The notes: generated from the sequence alone by a model not told the origin. A stretch of DNA of 13,225 bases from an uncultured Eubacteriales bacterium (GCA_905202605.1 CAJKSU010000063.1:1-13225); one strand, 5' to 3'; shown: positions 1 to 7,245, counted from the first letter of the stretch. A program made the numbers and translations.

Positions 1-858
1 TATACCAGATGTACCAATGCACTGGAACACACATGGAACGACATGGCCTCCAATGAAATGGCGCAGTCTCACAAGGATGCCATTGAAGAAAAATCCGCAG
101 ACCTTGGTGAGAGCGTAACGGATCATGGCATCACCATCACCGTAGATTCCGTTGCCGTGACCAACGATACGGCGTACCTTCTTTACACCATTGTCCCGTT
201 GAACCCCGATGACCAGTTTACCTGCATTCTAAGTGAGACCATACAGGTTATCGCATCGGACGGAACTACCTATTCCGCAGAAGCAGCCGTTGCAGACCGG
301 CTTGTGGAGAACAGCGATTCCGGCACATCCTATTATCGCATTCTCTCCTGCGAGCTGCCGGAGGGTGTCACGCTATCCCACGGACAGCTGACCATGGACA
401 TCAGCAGTCTGATGCTAAATGATATGGAACAGACAGAAGGTGTCTGGAATTTCTCCTTCACGCTGCCGGAAACCGAAGCAGCGCAAAACTACGACGTTGA
501 GCAGACAATCCATTTCGCAGACGATATCACGCTGGAGATTTCAAATATCTCCGTCTCCGAGTCCAGAATCACATTTGACTATGTTTCCAATTGCCCTGAA
601 GTCATGATTCTGGATGGCGATGCATTTACCGCCGAAGAAGTTACTGCGGCAGACCCGGATATACAGCAGGTCTACACCTTCTATGCCCGGCTCTCTGACG
701 GCACCTCTGTTCCGGTCACCGGCGGCAGCTCCGTCTATCGCGAGAGCAATCAGGTAAATGAATGCGAATTCTACTGGAGTGCGCCCATTGACCTTTCTAT
801 GCTGGAATCCATTACATTCTCCGACGGAAGCACCGAAATCGAAATTCCATTGTCATAA
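1..858 (+). CDS. DUF4179-like cell-surface protein, 3' part (5' end outside window)
   Basis: The frame is open from the first base and ends at TAA 856-858, so the gene starts left of the window; the ATG at 43 is only an internal methionine. About 285 residues are visible. They contain a segment starting ESVTDHGITITVDSVAV followed by alternating short hydrophobic strands rich in Ser, Thr, Glu and Asp, with almost no Lys or Arg. This matches the extracytoplasmic beta-rich domain of DUF4179 proteins, which in Firmicutes usually follow an anti-sigma-like cytoplasmic part and one membrane helix; those parts would lie off the left edge. The acidic, beta-strand-rich C-terminal half would be a second domain of the DUF5643 type. 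No catalytic motif is visible. Family assignment rests on remembered pattern, not a search. Transcription ends at the hairpin directly after the stop codon. Confidence 0.7.
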   Translation, partial: YTRCTNALEHTWNDMASNEMAQSHKDAIEEKSADLGESVTDHGITITVDSVAVTNDTAYLLYTIVPLNPDDQFTCILSETIQVIASDGTTYSAEAAVADRLVENSDSGTSYYRILSCELPEGVTLSHGQLTMDISSLMLNDMEQTEGVWNFSFTLPETEAAQNYDVEQTIHFADDITLEISNISVSESRITFDYVSNCPEVMILDGDAFTAEEVTAADPDIQQVYTFYARLSDGTSVPVTGGSSVYRESNQVNECEFYWSAPIDLSMLESITFSDGSTEIEIPLS

Positions 859-861
859 CAC

Positions 862-900
862 AAGGGGACGTTACCACCCACGGTAACGTCCCCTTATTAT
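862..900. terminator. Bidirectional intrinsic terminator
   Basis: A perfect 14-bp stem, AAGGGGACGTTACC (862-875) with GGTAACGTCCCCTT (882-895) and a 6-nt loop, begins 3 nt after the stop codon of the DUF4179-like gene. On the + strand it is followed by ATTATTATT; on the - strand by an AT-rich/GTG tract. It sits between two convergent genes and can serve both. Confidence 0.85.
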
Positions 901-907
901 TATGCAT

Positions 908-1567
908 TTATTCCTCCCGTTCCAGTTCCAATTCCAGTTCCCGGAAATAGTCATACATGGGCTTCAGTGCTCGGAAGCTATCCGCCAACACCTCCGGCAA
1001 ATTGGGATCAAACAGCTGCTCTCCCACCGGGATCTCCTGCTGGAAGAAGCAGTTTTTCAGCTGATACCAGCGTTCCAGCTCCGGCGTTCCGCCGGGCTTC
1101 GGGCGCTTATAGCGGGTGGACTGGTCAGAAAAGCGCCCGTCCTGCTCCAGCTGTTCCACAATGCCGAGGAACTGCTCCGGCTTCTCCAGCAGCCGCTTCC
1201 GATGGAGATTCATCAGCGCCGCCTTGGGCGCATAGTGGATAAAGCCGCAGCTGCCGCCCTCCGGCTCAATCTGAAAATACAGGGAGGGATGCTCGCTCCA
1301 GAACACATTATCCTGCCGGATGCAGAACCATAAATGCTCCTTATAGGGGATCCCGCCGGAATAGCGCACATCTCGATAGATTCTGGAGGTTTTCAGTATG
1401 GTTCCCTCCAGCTGAAACTTCTCTCTTACCGCGTCTGCCAGCGCCAGCATGGGCTGATAGAGATCCCGCTGGTATTCCGGCTTGTGCTCCTGAAACCAGT
1501 CCCGGTTATTGTTGAACCGGATGCCCCAGAGGAAGTCAATGGCTGCGGGCGAGAATCCCTCAAACAT
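908..1567 (-). CDS. DUF2461 (TIGR02453-type) family protein
   Basis: A protein of 219 residues of unknown biochemical function. The family signature is clear: near the N-terminus MFEGFSPAAIDFLWGI and NNRDWFQEHKPEYQ, then SRIYRDVRYSGGIPYKEHLWF, all typical of DUF2461. The length fits the family (about 210-230). I chose the ATG at 1567, not the upstream in-frame ATG at 1585, because an AGAAGG sequence lies 6 nt before it and because the resulting 8-nt overlap (ATGTTTGA) with the end of the nitroreductase gene is a usual coupling arrangement. It is the last gene of the leftward unit and is followed by the 862-895 hairpin. No signal peptide or membrane segment is visible, so it is presumably cytoplasmic. 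Confidence 0.88.
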   Translation of the reverse strand: MFEGFSPAAIDFLWGIRFNNNRDWFQEHKPEYQRDLYQPMLALADAVREKFQLEGTILKTSRIYRDVRYSGGIPYKEHLWFCIRQDNVFWSEHPSLYFQIEPEGGSCGFIHYAPKAALMNLHRKRLLEKPEQFLGIVEQLEQDGRFSDQSTRYKRPKPGGTPELERWYQLKNCFFQQEIPVGEQLFDPNLPEVLADSFRALKPMYDYFRELELELEREE

Positions 1568-2093
1568 AGCGCACCTTCTCGTCAAGAGGCTTGCGCTTGG
1601 GTGCCTTCGGCTGCTCCGCCGGGTAGCCCAGAGACACGATTGCGGTCACGTACTGATCCTCCGGCACCTCCAGCAGCGCGGGAACCTGCTCCTCATCATA
1701 GATGCCCATGATGCAGGTACCAAGTCCCTCGGCCCATGCTGCAAGGCACAGGGTCTGGCAGGCAATGCCTGCGTCAAACATCTCCCACCGATCCTCTTTT
1801 TTCGTGGAAAAGCTGCCGTCCCGCTCATAGGCGCAGCGCTTTTTCTTTGTGGTCATCACGATCACCACTGGTGCGGTGGAAACGTTTCTTACATTGTAGG
1901 AAGGCAGTGCCTCCATGAGCTTTTGCTTCATTTCAGAAGACTCGATCACAATATAGCCGGGGGTCTGGGTATTCTTCCATGTCGGAGCCATTTGCGCGGC
2001 AGAAAGCACCTGTTCCAGCATCTCCCGCTCCACCGGCTTGTCCTCGTATACCCGAACGCTTCGCCGGGTCAGAATATTTTCCATTGCATCCAT
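1560..2093 (-). CDS. Nitroreductase family FMN-dependent oxidoreductase
   Basis: A 177-residue flavoprotein of the nitroreductase superfamily, which uses NAD(P)H and FMN to reduce nitro compounds, quinones or other acceptors; the natural substrate is not predictable. The N-terminal MENILTRRSVRVYEDKPV is the classic FMN-phosphate binding start, followed by AAQMAPTWKNTQTP, where most relatives have AP.a.N.QpW, and by WAEGLGTCIMGIY near residue 120, the second conserved flavin region. The protein is short for the superfamily (commonly 170-220) but appears complete. AAAGGA lies 10-11 nt before ATG 2093; a second ATG three codons on (2084) is a possible alternative start. It overlaps the DUF2461 gene by 8 nt. 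I found no good sigma-A promoter directly upstream, so it may rely on readthrough from glmS across the repeat. Confidence 0.93.
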   Translation of the reverse strand: MDAMENILTRRSVRVYEDKPVEREMLEQVLSAAQMAPTWKNTQTPGYIVIESSEMKQKLMEALPSYNVRNVSTAPVVIVMTTKKKRCAYERDGSFSTKKEDRWEMFDAGIACQTLCLAAWAEGLGTCIMGIYDEEQVPALLEVPEDQYVTAIVSLGYPAEQPKAPKRKPLDEKVRYV

Positions 2094-2120
2094 GATACAG
2101 CATCCTTTCTGATTGTTTCA

Positions 2121-2335
2121 GCGGGGGCGGAATATTCCGCCCCCAACTTGTCAAAAAAGTTCTTTGACAAGTTGGGCTGCGAGTTTTGGCCGTAATAGCG
2201 TCCAAAAACTCGTTTGATTGAACGCGAAGGGCGGGCCCTTCCCATCCGAACGCTTGCCCCTGCTGCTCAGTCGCAGGGAATCCCGCATAGTTTTTCGATA
2301 ATCTCAGTGGGGGCGGAATACTCCGCCCCCACCTC
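2121..2335. repeat. Palindrome-rich intergenic repeat element
   Basis: The non-coding gap between glmS and the nitroreductase gene holds a compact structured unit. It begins and ends with near-identical 22-nt palindromes, 2123-2144 (arms GGGGGCGGAAT / ATTCCGCCCCC, perfect) and 2309-2330 (one base different), both preceded by TCAG and a pyrimidine. Between them are: AACTTGTCAAA (2145-2155) paired with TTTGACAAGTT (2163-2173); GAGTTTTGG paired with CCAAAAACTC (about 2181-2211); and GAAGGGC (2226-2232) paired with GCCCTTC (2235-2241). No reading frame inside looks like a protein. The arrangement resembles dispersed, non-autonomous intergenic repeats of clostridial genomes. Only one copy is in this window, so its dispersed nature is inference. 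Confidence 0.6.
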
Positions 2336-2368
2336 TTTTTCTGCATTTCTGCTTTTTCTTTGATCGCT

Positions 2369-4213
2369 TTATTCCACTGTGACGGACTTTGCGAGGTTCC
2401 GGGGCTTATCAATATCGCAGCCCCGCAGCAGCGACACGTAATAGGAAAACAGCTGGAGAGGAATCACCGACAGGCTGGGCTGGAGAATCGGTTCAGTCTT
2501 CGGAACGAGGAACTGGTAATCCACCGTTTCCGCCATGCGCTGGGCATAGTCCGGAATAGTAATGCCCAGAACCGTTGCGCCCCGTGCCTTGGTTTCCTTG
2601 ACATTGGACATGGTCTTATCAAAAAGATTTCCGTTCGTTGCCACGGCAATCACCAGCGTCCCCTCCTCAATCAGAGAGATGGGACCGTGCTTCAGTTCCC
2701 CGGCCGCATAGGCCTCTGCATGGATATAGGCGATCTCCTTGAGCTTTAGACTGCCCTCCAGACAGGTGGCATTATCCACATGCCGCCCGATGAAATAGGC
2801 GTCCTCGGCGTGGCAGAACAGCTCCGCATAGCCCCGGATCGTCTCGATCTGCTCCGGCTGGAGAATCTCCTCAATCTGCTCCGGCAGCTTCTGGAGCGCA
2901 CACAGCACCTGTTCAAGCTCATCTTGGGATACCTTTTTCTTATGCCGGGCAATATACAGTGCGAGAATATCCACAATCGCCAACTGCGTGGAATAGGCTT
3001 TGGTCGTCGCCACCGCGATTTCCGGCCCCGCCCATGTATAAATCACATCATCGGCCTCTTTTGAGATTGACGAGCCAACCACATTGACAATCGCCATGGT
3101 TCGTGCGCCCCGTCGCTTTGCCTCTCGAAGTGCCGCCAGTGTATCCGCTGTTTCCCCGGACTGGGAAATAATCAAAACCAGTGTATTTTCATCACAGAGC
3201 GGCTCACAATAGCGGAACTCAGAGGCCAGTACTGGCTCCACCGGAATCCTGCACAGCTTCTCCATAATATACTTTCCCACGCAGCCCACATAGTATGCGC
3301 TGCCGCAGGCAACCACATAGATTCTGGAAAGTTTTTGAATGTACGCCTCATCCAGACTAATATCATCCAGCACGATTTTCCCATCCCGAATCCGGGGCGA
3401 AATGGTATTGGCAAGTGCCTTGGGCTGTTCATAGATTTCCTTGAGCATAAAGTGGTCATAGCCGTTTTTCTCCGCGGCGGACAGTTCCCAGTCAATATGC
3501 TCCGGGATCTTTTCCAACTCGTTGCCCTTCCGGTCATAGAAATGGACGGATTCCGCCGTCATTTCCACCAGCTCATCGTCGTTGAGGTACGCCACCTCCC
3601 GCGTGTACCGGAGCACCGCCGTTACATCAGAGGCCACGAAGTTGCAGCCCTTTCCGAAGCCAAAAATCATAGGACTGGACTTCTTTGCAGCCACAATGGT
3701 GTCAGGTTCATCCTTGGACAACGCCACAAAGGCATAGCTGCCCTCGATCTGATCCAGCGCCGCCTGTACTGCGTCCAGAAGGGTGCCGCCCCGCGTATTG
3801 AGACAATAGGCAATGAGGTTGCAGGCCACCTCAGTATCCGTCTCGGATTGGAAGGTATAGCCTTCTTTTAACAGCATCGCCTTAATATCCAGATAGTTTT
3901 CTACGATTCCGTTATGGATCAGCGCAATCTTCCCATCGCAGCTGATATGAGGATGAGCGTTGACATCTGAGGGCGCACCATGGGTTGCCCAGCGGGTATG
4001 CCCAATGCCGATATTCCCGGGAACATCCTTTCCGTCATGGGTCAGCTCCATCAAATTGGACAGTCGCCCCTCCTTCTTTGCAATATGCAGCGCTCCGTCT
4101 GCACAGGTGCAAATACCGGTGGAATCATAGCCTCTATACTCAAGTTTGCTCAGGCCGTCCAGCAGCACCGGTGCCGCCGGGATATGCCCCGCAAATCCAA
4201 CAATACCACACAT
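2369..4213 (-). CDS. glmS: Glutamine--fructose-6-phosphate aminotransferase (isomerizing)
   Basis: Makes glucosamine-6-phosphate from fructose-6-phosphate and glutamine, the first step to UDP-GlcNAc for peptidoglycan and teichoic acids. The 614-residue protein is full length. Cys2 is the glutaminase nucleophile (MCGIVGFAGH). The class II amidotransferase domain shows YRGYDSTGI, GHTRWATHG (71-79) and NGIVENY (101-107). Two sugar isomerase (SIS) domains follow, with ACGSAYYVG (302-310), SQSGETADT (350-358) and AEAYAAGELKHGPI; the C-terminus ends in KSVTVE, the usual family ending. AAGGAG is 8 nt before the ATG. A strong promoter lies about 110 nt upstream. The CCTCGTCAAC-type core of the glmS ribozyme is absent from the leader. 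The gene is divergent from the PatB-like gene and is followed by the 2121-2335 repeat. Confidence 0.98.
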   Translation of the reverse strand: MCGIVGFAGHIPAAPVLLDGLSKLEYRGYDSTGICTCADGALHIAKKEGRLSNLMELTHDGKDVPGNIGIGHTRWATHGAPSDVNAHPHISCDGKIALIHNGIVENYLDIKAMLLKEGYTFQSETDTEVACNLIAYCLNTRGGTLLDAVQAALDQIEGSYAFVALSKDEPDTIVAAKKSSPMIFGFGKGCNFVASDVTAVLRYTREVAYLNDDELVEMTAESVHFYDRKGNELEKIPEHIDWELSAAEKNGYDHFMLKEIYEQPKALANTISPRIRDGKIVLDDISLDEAYIQKLSRIYVVACGSAYYVGCVGKYIMEKLCRIPVEPVLASEFRYCEPLCDENTLVLIISQSGETADTLAALREAKRRGARTMAIVNVVGSSISKEADDVIYTWAGPEIAVATTKAYSTQLAIVDILALYIARHKKKVSQDELEQVLCALQKLPEQIEEILQPEQIETIRGYAELFCHAEDAYFIGRHVDNATCLEGSLKLKEIAYIHAEAYAAGELKHGPISLIEEGTLVIAVATNGNLFDKTMSNVKETKARGATVLGITIPDYAQRMAETVDYQFLVPKTEPILQPSLSVIPLQLFSYYVSLLRGCDIDKPRNLAKSVTVE

Positions 4214-4313
4214 AATAAAAACTCCTTCTGCGGCCCCAGGCCGCCTGCATGCGGCTGCCAGCTTTTTCTGCGCCGCTCACGCTATATATTAAATGAAATA
4301 ATAGGCATAGTAT
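4214..4313 (-). promoter_or_regulatory. glmS 5' leader with alternating GC-rich pairing blocks
   Basis: The predicted leader (about 100 nt from a start near 4313) has four complementary GC blocks in order of transcription: GCGGC (+ strand 4272-4276), GCCGC (4251-4255), GCGGCC (4239-4244) and GGCCGC (4230-4235). Block 1 can pair with 2, 2 with 3 and 3 with 4, and these pairings exclude each other. The last hairpin ends right before the AGAAGGAG ribosome binding site. This could be translation control, or just GC-rich sequence. It does not match the glmS ribozyme or any riboswitch I recognise. Confidence 0.35.
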
Positions 4314-4319
4314 CTTATG

Positions 4320-4348
4320 ATTATACCCTGTTTTTGTGATAAAATCAA
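4320..4348 (-). promoter_or_regulatory. Sigma-A promoter of glmS
   Basis: Read on the - strand: -35 TTGATT (4343-4348), 17-bp spacer, -10 TATAAT (4320-4325, perfect). Transcription would start near 4313, giving a leader of about 100 nt before glmS. Confidence 0.75.
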
Positions 4349-4394
4349 CCCGTATTCCCCTGTATAATTCTCTAATTCCCCGGCCCGGCTGTGA

Positions 4395-4432
4395 TTGTAT
4401 TTTGTACGTTCTTGTGCTATCATAGCGATAGC
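4395..4432 (+). promoter_or_regulatory. Probable promoter of the PatB-like gene with overlapping inverted repeat
   Basis: -35 TTGTAT (4395-4400), 17-bp spacer, -10 TATCAT (4418-4423). An inverted repeat, GCTATC (4416-4421) and GATAGC (4427-4432) with 5 nt between, covers the -10 box and the likely start site and could be an operator. The -35 match is weak, and the inverted repeat is short. Confidence 0.45.
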
Positions 4433-4454
4433 TTATGAAAAGGATGTGGATTTC

Positions 4455-5603
4455 ATGGATTTTGATTTTACTACACTGAACACCGGCGGCGGCGTCCATC
4501 CCTTTGTGGCAGAGCAGGGCGTCACTGATCCCAATGTCATCAGCTTCTCCGTAGCGGAAATGCGTCTGAATCTGGCACCCGCCATTCGGGAGGGCATGCA
4601 CCGCTGTGTGGACATCGGCTGCTTTGGCTATGCGCCGCCGGAAAAGGAGCGCTATGACTGCGCCGTGCAGAATTGGATGGAGCGCCGCCATGGCTGGAAA
4701 GTGGATATGTCCTGGTGCTGTCAGACCACCGGCGTGGTCACCGCCATGGGAATTGCGATTCGTGCCTTGACGCAGCCCGGTGATGGTGTCATCGTTCAAA
4801 CGCCTGTTTACCCGCCCTTCACCGCTTCCATCCAAAACAACGGACGAACCGTCATCGAAAACCCGCTGAAATGTGAAAACGGCATCTACACCATGGACTT
4901 CGACGATTTGGAGCAGAAGGCATCTCAGGCCAAAATGCTGATGCTCTGCTCTCCCCACAATCCCGTGGGCCGGGTCTGGACCAAGGACGAGCTGCAGCAG
5001 CTGGGTGAAATCTGCCGGAAGTATGATCTCTATGTGCTCTCCGATGAAATCCATTTTGATCTGGACTATCAGCACGGTCACACCGTATTTTCGCTGGCCT
5101 GCCCCGCACTTGCTGACCGCAGCATCATCTGTACTGCCCCCAGCAAGACCTTTAATCTGGCGGGCAACGCCCTGAGCAATATTTTCATTGAAAATCCCGA
5201 ACTCCGTGAGAAGTTCCATGCCGACCAGAACGTTCACTGCGGGCATTTTCTCGGCACCTTTGCCTACGCAGCCACCACTGCTGCCTATGAGGGCGCAGAG
5301 GGCTGGCTGGACGCTCTGCTGCCGCATCTGCTCCGCAACCGTCAGGTGCTTATGGAGCGGCTCACAGCCATGATTCCCGGCGCAGTATTCTCCCCGCTGG
5401 AGGGAACCTATCTCCAATGGATCGACCTTCGCTGTCTTGGTCTTTCTCAGAAGGAGCTGATGGACAAGCTGTCCGCAGCGCAGGTATTTGTCAACGACGG
5501 TGCATCCTTCGGCACCGGCGGTGAAGGACATATCCGCTTCAATCTCGCCTGCCCCACCCGCTCCATTGAGGAAGCTATGGATCGTCTGGCAAAGATTCTG
5601 TAA
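4455..5603 (+). CDS. MalY/PatB-type PLP-dependent aminotransferase/C-S beta-lyase
   Basis: A 382-residue fold type I PLP enzyme. MalY/PatB members cleave cystathionine or other cysteine conjugates to a thiol or homocysteine, pyruvate and ammonia; some are annotated as aminotransferases. Visible family marks: IGCFGYAPP (54-62), QTPVYPPF (115-122), CSPHNPVGRVW (165-175), SDEIHFDL (196-203, Asp contacting the PLP ring nitrogen), APSKTFNLAG with the Schiff-base Lys231, and the C-terminal GHIRFNLACP with the carboxylate-binding Arg. One oddity: the usual W-V-A-D-M near the N-terminus reads SVAEM here. I start at ATG 4455, with AAAAGGA about 10 nt upstream, because the MalY/PatB homology starts there; the frame is open back to ATG 4395 but that stretch overlaps the promoter. 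Monocistronic, ended by the 5621-5657 hairpin. Likely cytoplasmic. Confidence 0.92.
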   Translation: MDFDFTTLNTGGGVHPFVAEQGVTDPNVISFSVAEMRLNLAPAIREGMHRCVDIGCFGYAPPEKERYDCAVQNWMERRHGWKVDMSWCCQTTGVVTAMGIAIRALTQPGDGVIVQTPVYPPFTASIQNNGRTVIENPLKCENGIYTMDFDDLEQKASQAKMLMLCSPHNPVGRVWTKDELQQLGEICRKYDLYVLSDEIHFDLDYQHGHTVFSLACPALADRSIICTAPSKTFNLAGNALSNIFIENPELREKFHADQNVHCGHFLGTFAYAATTAAYEGAEGWLDALLPHLLRNRQVLMERLTAMIPGAVFSPLEGTYLQWIDLRCLGLSQKELMDKLSAAQVFVNDGASFGTGGEGHIRFNLACPTRSIEEAMDRLAKIL

Positions 5604-5620
5604 TTCTTCATTCACGCAAA

Positions 5621-5663
5621 ACGTGGCTGCTGCAACGAACGGTTGCAGCAGCCACGTAATTTT
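5621..5663. terminator. Strong bidirectional intrinsic terminator
   Basis: Perfect 16-bp stem, ACGTGGCTGCTGCAAC (5621-5636) with GTTGCAGCAGCCACGT (5642-5657), 5-nt loop, followed by AATTTTTC on the + strand and TTTTGCG on the - strand. It separates the convergent PatB-like and coaX genes and abuts the coaX stop codon. Confidence 0.9.
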
Positions 5664-6464
5664 TCAGTTTTTCACCTCTACAGGCTTCGCATCCCGGTTG
5701 GCATCATAAATCATTCTGAGACCATCCATGGTGAGCATGGAATCCACAATGTTAATCCGATCTGTCTGTTGCGCAATCATGCGGGACAGGCCGCCGGTGG
5801 CAATAACCTTAATTCCATCACAGTTCATTTCCTCCATAACCTGATGGATCAGGTACTCCATGTTACCCACATAGCCCGCGACAACACCTGCCTGAATCTG
5901 CTCTACTGTGTTCCGTCCCAAAACAGTCTGAGGCATTTGCAGCTCCACTCGTGGCAGCATTGCCGTTCTGGAGACCAGCGCATCCAAACTGACTTGCAGA
6001 CCGGGGCCAATGGTACCGCCCAGATAGATGCCGTCCGGTCCAACTGCATCTATAGTAGTTGCAGTGCCGAAGTCCAATATCACAAAGGGGCCTCCGTACT
6101 TCTCCAGCGCTGCAATGCAGTTGATGGCTCGATCCGTTCCCAGTCTGCCGGTTTCATAGCAGCGTTTGTCGAATTTCAGCCCCGTATCCACGTCCGTTCC
6201 GACCACCAGCGGCTCCACGCCAAAATACTTGATGATCGCGCTGGTCACGGAGTACATCACCTGCGGCACCACAGAGCCAATGATACAGGCCTTGAGATCC
6301 TCCGCCCGATAGCCGAACCGTTCAAAATAGGAAACCACCATAATGCCCACTTCGTCAGAGGTAGCGGTAGAATTGGTGGAAAGCCGGAAGGAGCCGAGCA
6401 TTTCCTCGTCCTTATAGATTCCAAATACCATGTTGGTATTTCCGATGTCAATTGTTAGCAGCAT
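5664..6464 (-). CDS. coaX: Type III pantothenate kinase
   Basis: Phosphorylates pantothenate to 4'-phosphopantothenate, the first committed step of coenzyme A synthesis; cytoplasmic. The 266-residue protein has the ASKHA-fold marks of CoaX: MLLTIDIGNTN at the N-terminus (phosphate loop, residues 6-11), GTDR (109-112, the GxDR site of the pantothenate pocket), DFGTATTIDAV (131-141) and GGTIGPGL (149-156). The length is normal for the family. The ATG at 6464 is preferred over 6482 because AAAGGA lies 8 nt before it and the homology starts there. It overlaps the 3' end of the phosphodiesterase gene by 17 nt, so the two are probably co-transcribed and coupled. No promoter of its own is visible. 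Confidence 0.96.
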   Translation of the reverse strand: MLLTIDIGNTNMVFGIYKDEEMLGSFRLSTNSTATSDEVGIMVVSYFERFGYRAEDLKACIIGSVVPQVMYSVTSAIIKYFGVEPLVVGTDVDTGLKFDKRCYETGRLGTDRAINCIAALEKYGGPFVILDFGTATTIDAVGPDGIYLGGTIGPGLQVSLDALVSRTAMLPRVELQMPQTVLGRNTVEQIQAGVVAGYVGNMEYLIHQVMEEMNCDGIKVIATGGLSRMIAQQTDRINIVDSMLTMDGLRMIYDANRDAKPVEVKN

Positions 6465-6936
6465 CACAACGTTCCTTTCCATCCTGACGCATCAGGACGC
6501 ACTCCGCATTTTCTTGCGTTAATGTAATGATTCCAAAGCATCCTGTTCCGGCAGCGCCGGGGTTCATCACCCACAAAGCCCCCTCCCGAAAGCATTCCGC
6601 CCGATGGGTATGTCCAAACAGCAGGATATCCGCCTGCTGTTCTCTTGCGGCATAGACAATCCGCAGATAGCCGGACTTGACGCCGTATCGGTGACCGTGG
6701 GTCATCATGATCCGTACTCCCTCCAGCTCCAGAAATCTGGTGGGCGCATCCTGCACCCCATAGTCGCAGTTTCCCGGCACACCGTCCATGGGAATCTCCG
6801 GGAACCTTTGCCGGAGATCCGTAAAATCGGCGCAGCAGTCTCCCAAATGCAGCACCCGATCCGGGCGATAATGCTCCACGGCCCAGATCATGGTGTCCAG
6901 CACCCCATGGGAATCAGAAAAGACAAGTAATTTCAT
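6448..6936 (-). CDS. YfcE/MJ0936-type metallophosphoesterase
   Basis: A small (162-residue) calcineurin-like phosphoesterase of the YfcE/MJ0936 group, which hydrolyse phosphodiesters with a two-metal centre; the natural substrate is unknown. All five metal-binding blocks are present: FSDSHG (Asp8, His10), HLGDC (Asp33), GNCD (Asn56), MMTHGH (His80) and FGHTHRA (108-113), plus NPGA (125-128) closing the fold. I start at ATG 6936, where the beta strand MKLLVFSDSH begins, with GAGGTG about 10 nt upstream; the frame is open to 7095 but that extension runs through the intergenic region and into the opposite gene and has no family similarity. First gene of a leftward pair with coaX. Promoter not identified. 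Confidence 0.93.
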   Translation of the reverse strand: MKLLVFSDSHGVLDTMIWAVEHYRPDRVLHLGDCCADFTDLRQRFPEIPMDGVPGNCDYGVQDAPTRFLELEGVRIMMTHGHRYGVKSGYLRIVYAAREQQADILLFGHTHRAECFREGALWVMNPGAAGTGCFGIITLTQENAECVLMRQDGKERCDAANN

Positions 6937-6965
6937 AAAAGCTATGCACCTCACGGTTCTGAACG

Positions 6966-6998
6966 CATACAATGGGATAGCGTATCTAAGCATCCCAT
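6966..6998 (+). promoter_or_regulatory. Possible promoter and 5' inverted repeat of the small-gene operon
   Basis: CATACAAT (6966-6973) lies 34 nt before the ribosome binding site of the first small gene. It fits a sigma-A -10 (TACAAT) without a good -35, and it also resembles the -10 element of sporulation sigma-E/sigma-K promoters, with a weak CACC 15 nt upstream. An inverted repeat, ATGGGAT (6972-6978) and ATCCCAT (6992-6998), follows. All of this is suggestive only. Confidence 0.3.
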
Positions 6999-7014
6999 GA
7001 AAGGAGGCCCTTCT

Positions 7015-7245
7015 ATGCAATCGGACGATCCATCCCGCACCATGGCAGCACTGCTCGCCACCAAAGAGGGCAGGCAACTGATCGCGCTGCTGCAATCTGA
7101 CGGCGGCGGCGCCCTTCGCTCTGCCGCTCAGTCCCTGCGTCAGGGCAATGAATCTGCGGCACAGGAAAAAATGGCTCCGCTGCTCCAGAATTCAGAGGTC
7201 CAGGCACTGCTCAGCAAGCTGAATCAGTCGTTCGGCCATGGATGA
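7015..7245 (+). CDS. Small conserved-type protein of unknown function (gene 1 of 3)
   Basis: A 76-residue, mostly helical protein with no signal peptide, membrane segment or known motif. The visible pattern is TKEGRQLIALLQSDGGGALRSAAQSL followed by a second helix-rich half ending in QALLSKLNQSFGHG; broken into parts, it reads as a short Leu/Ala-rich alpha-helical repeat. The start is ATG 7015, because AAAGGAGG lies 7 nt upstream; the in-frame ATG at 6997 is upstream of that ribosome binding site. It overlaps the next gene by 8 nt (ATGGATGA). I recall similar small proteins in clostridial genomes, always without function, but cannot verify this here. Context says it acts with the next two products. 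Confidence 0.75.
   Translation: MQSDDPSRTMAALLATKEGRQLIALLQSDGGGALRSAAQSLRQGNESAAQEKMAPLLQNSEVQALLSKLNQSFGHG

Noticed and set aside
1509..2195. Frame on the + strand antisense to the nitroreductase and running into the repeat
   Set aside because: Antisense to two genes with family motifs; its end is translation of the non-coding repeat.
4282..4308. Eight-codon open frame at the start of the glmS leader, possible leader peptide
   Set aside because: No ribosome binding site, start codon about 5 nt from the predicted transcript end, and no codon bias related to glmS control.
4214..4400. glmS ribozyme in the glmS leader
   Set aside because: The conserved core sequence and pseudoknot elements are not found, and the leader from the predicted start is only about 100 nt.
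4140..5615. Open frame of 491 codons on the - strand opposite the PatB-like gene
   Set aside because: It is antisense to a gene with clear PLP-enzyme motifs and runs on into the glmS 5' end in another frame; composition is as expected from third-position GC bias, with no recognisable domain.
6937..7095. N-terminal extension of the YfcE-like protein to an ATG at 7095
   Set aside because: The extension overlaps the opposite small gene and the intergenic region, and the family fold begins at MKLLVFSDSH.
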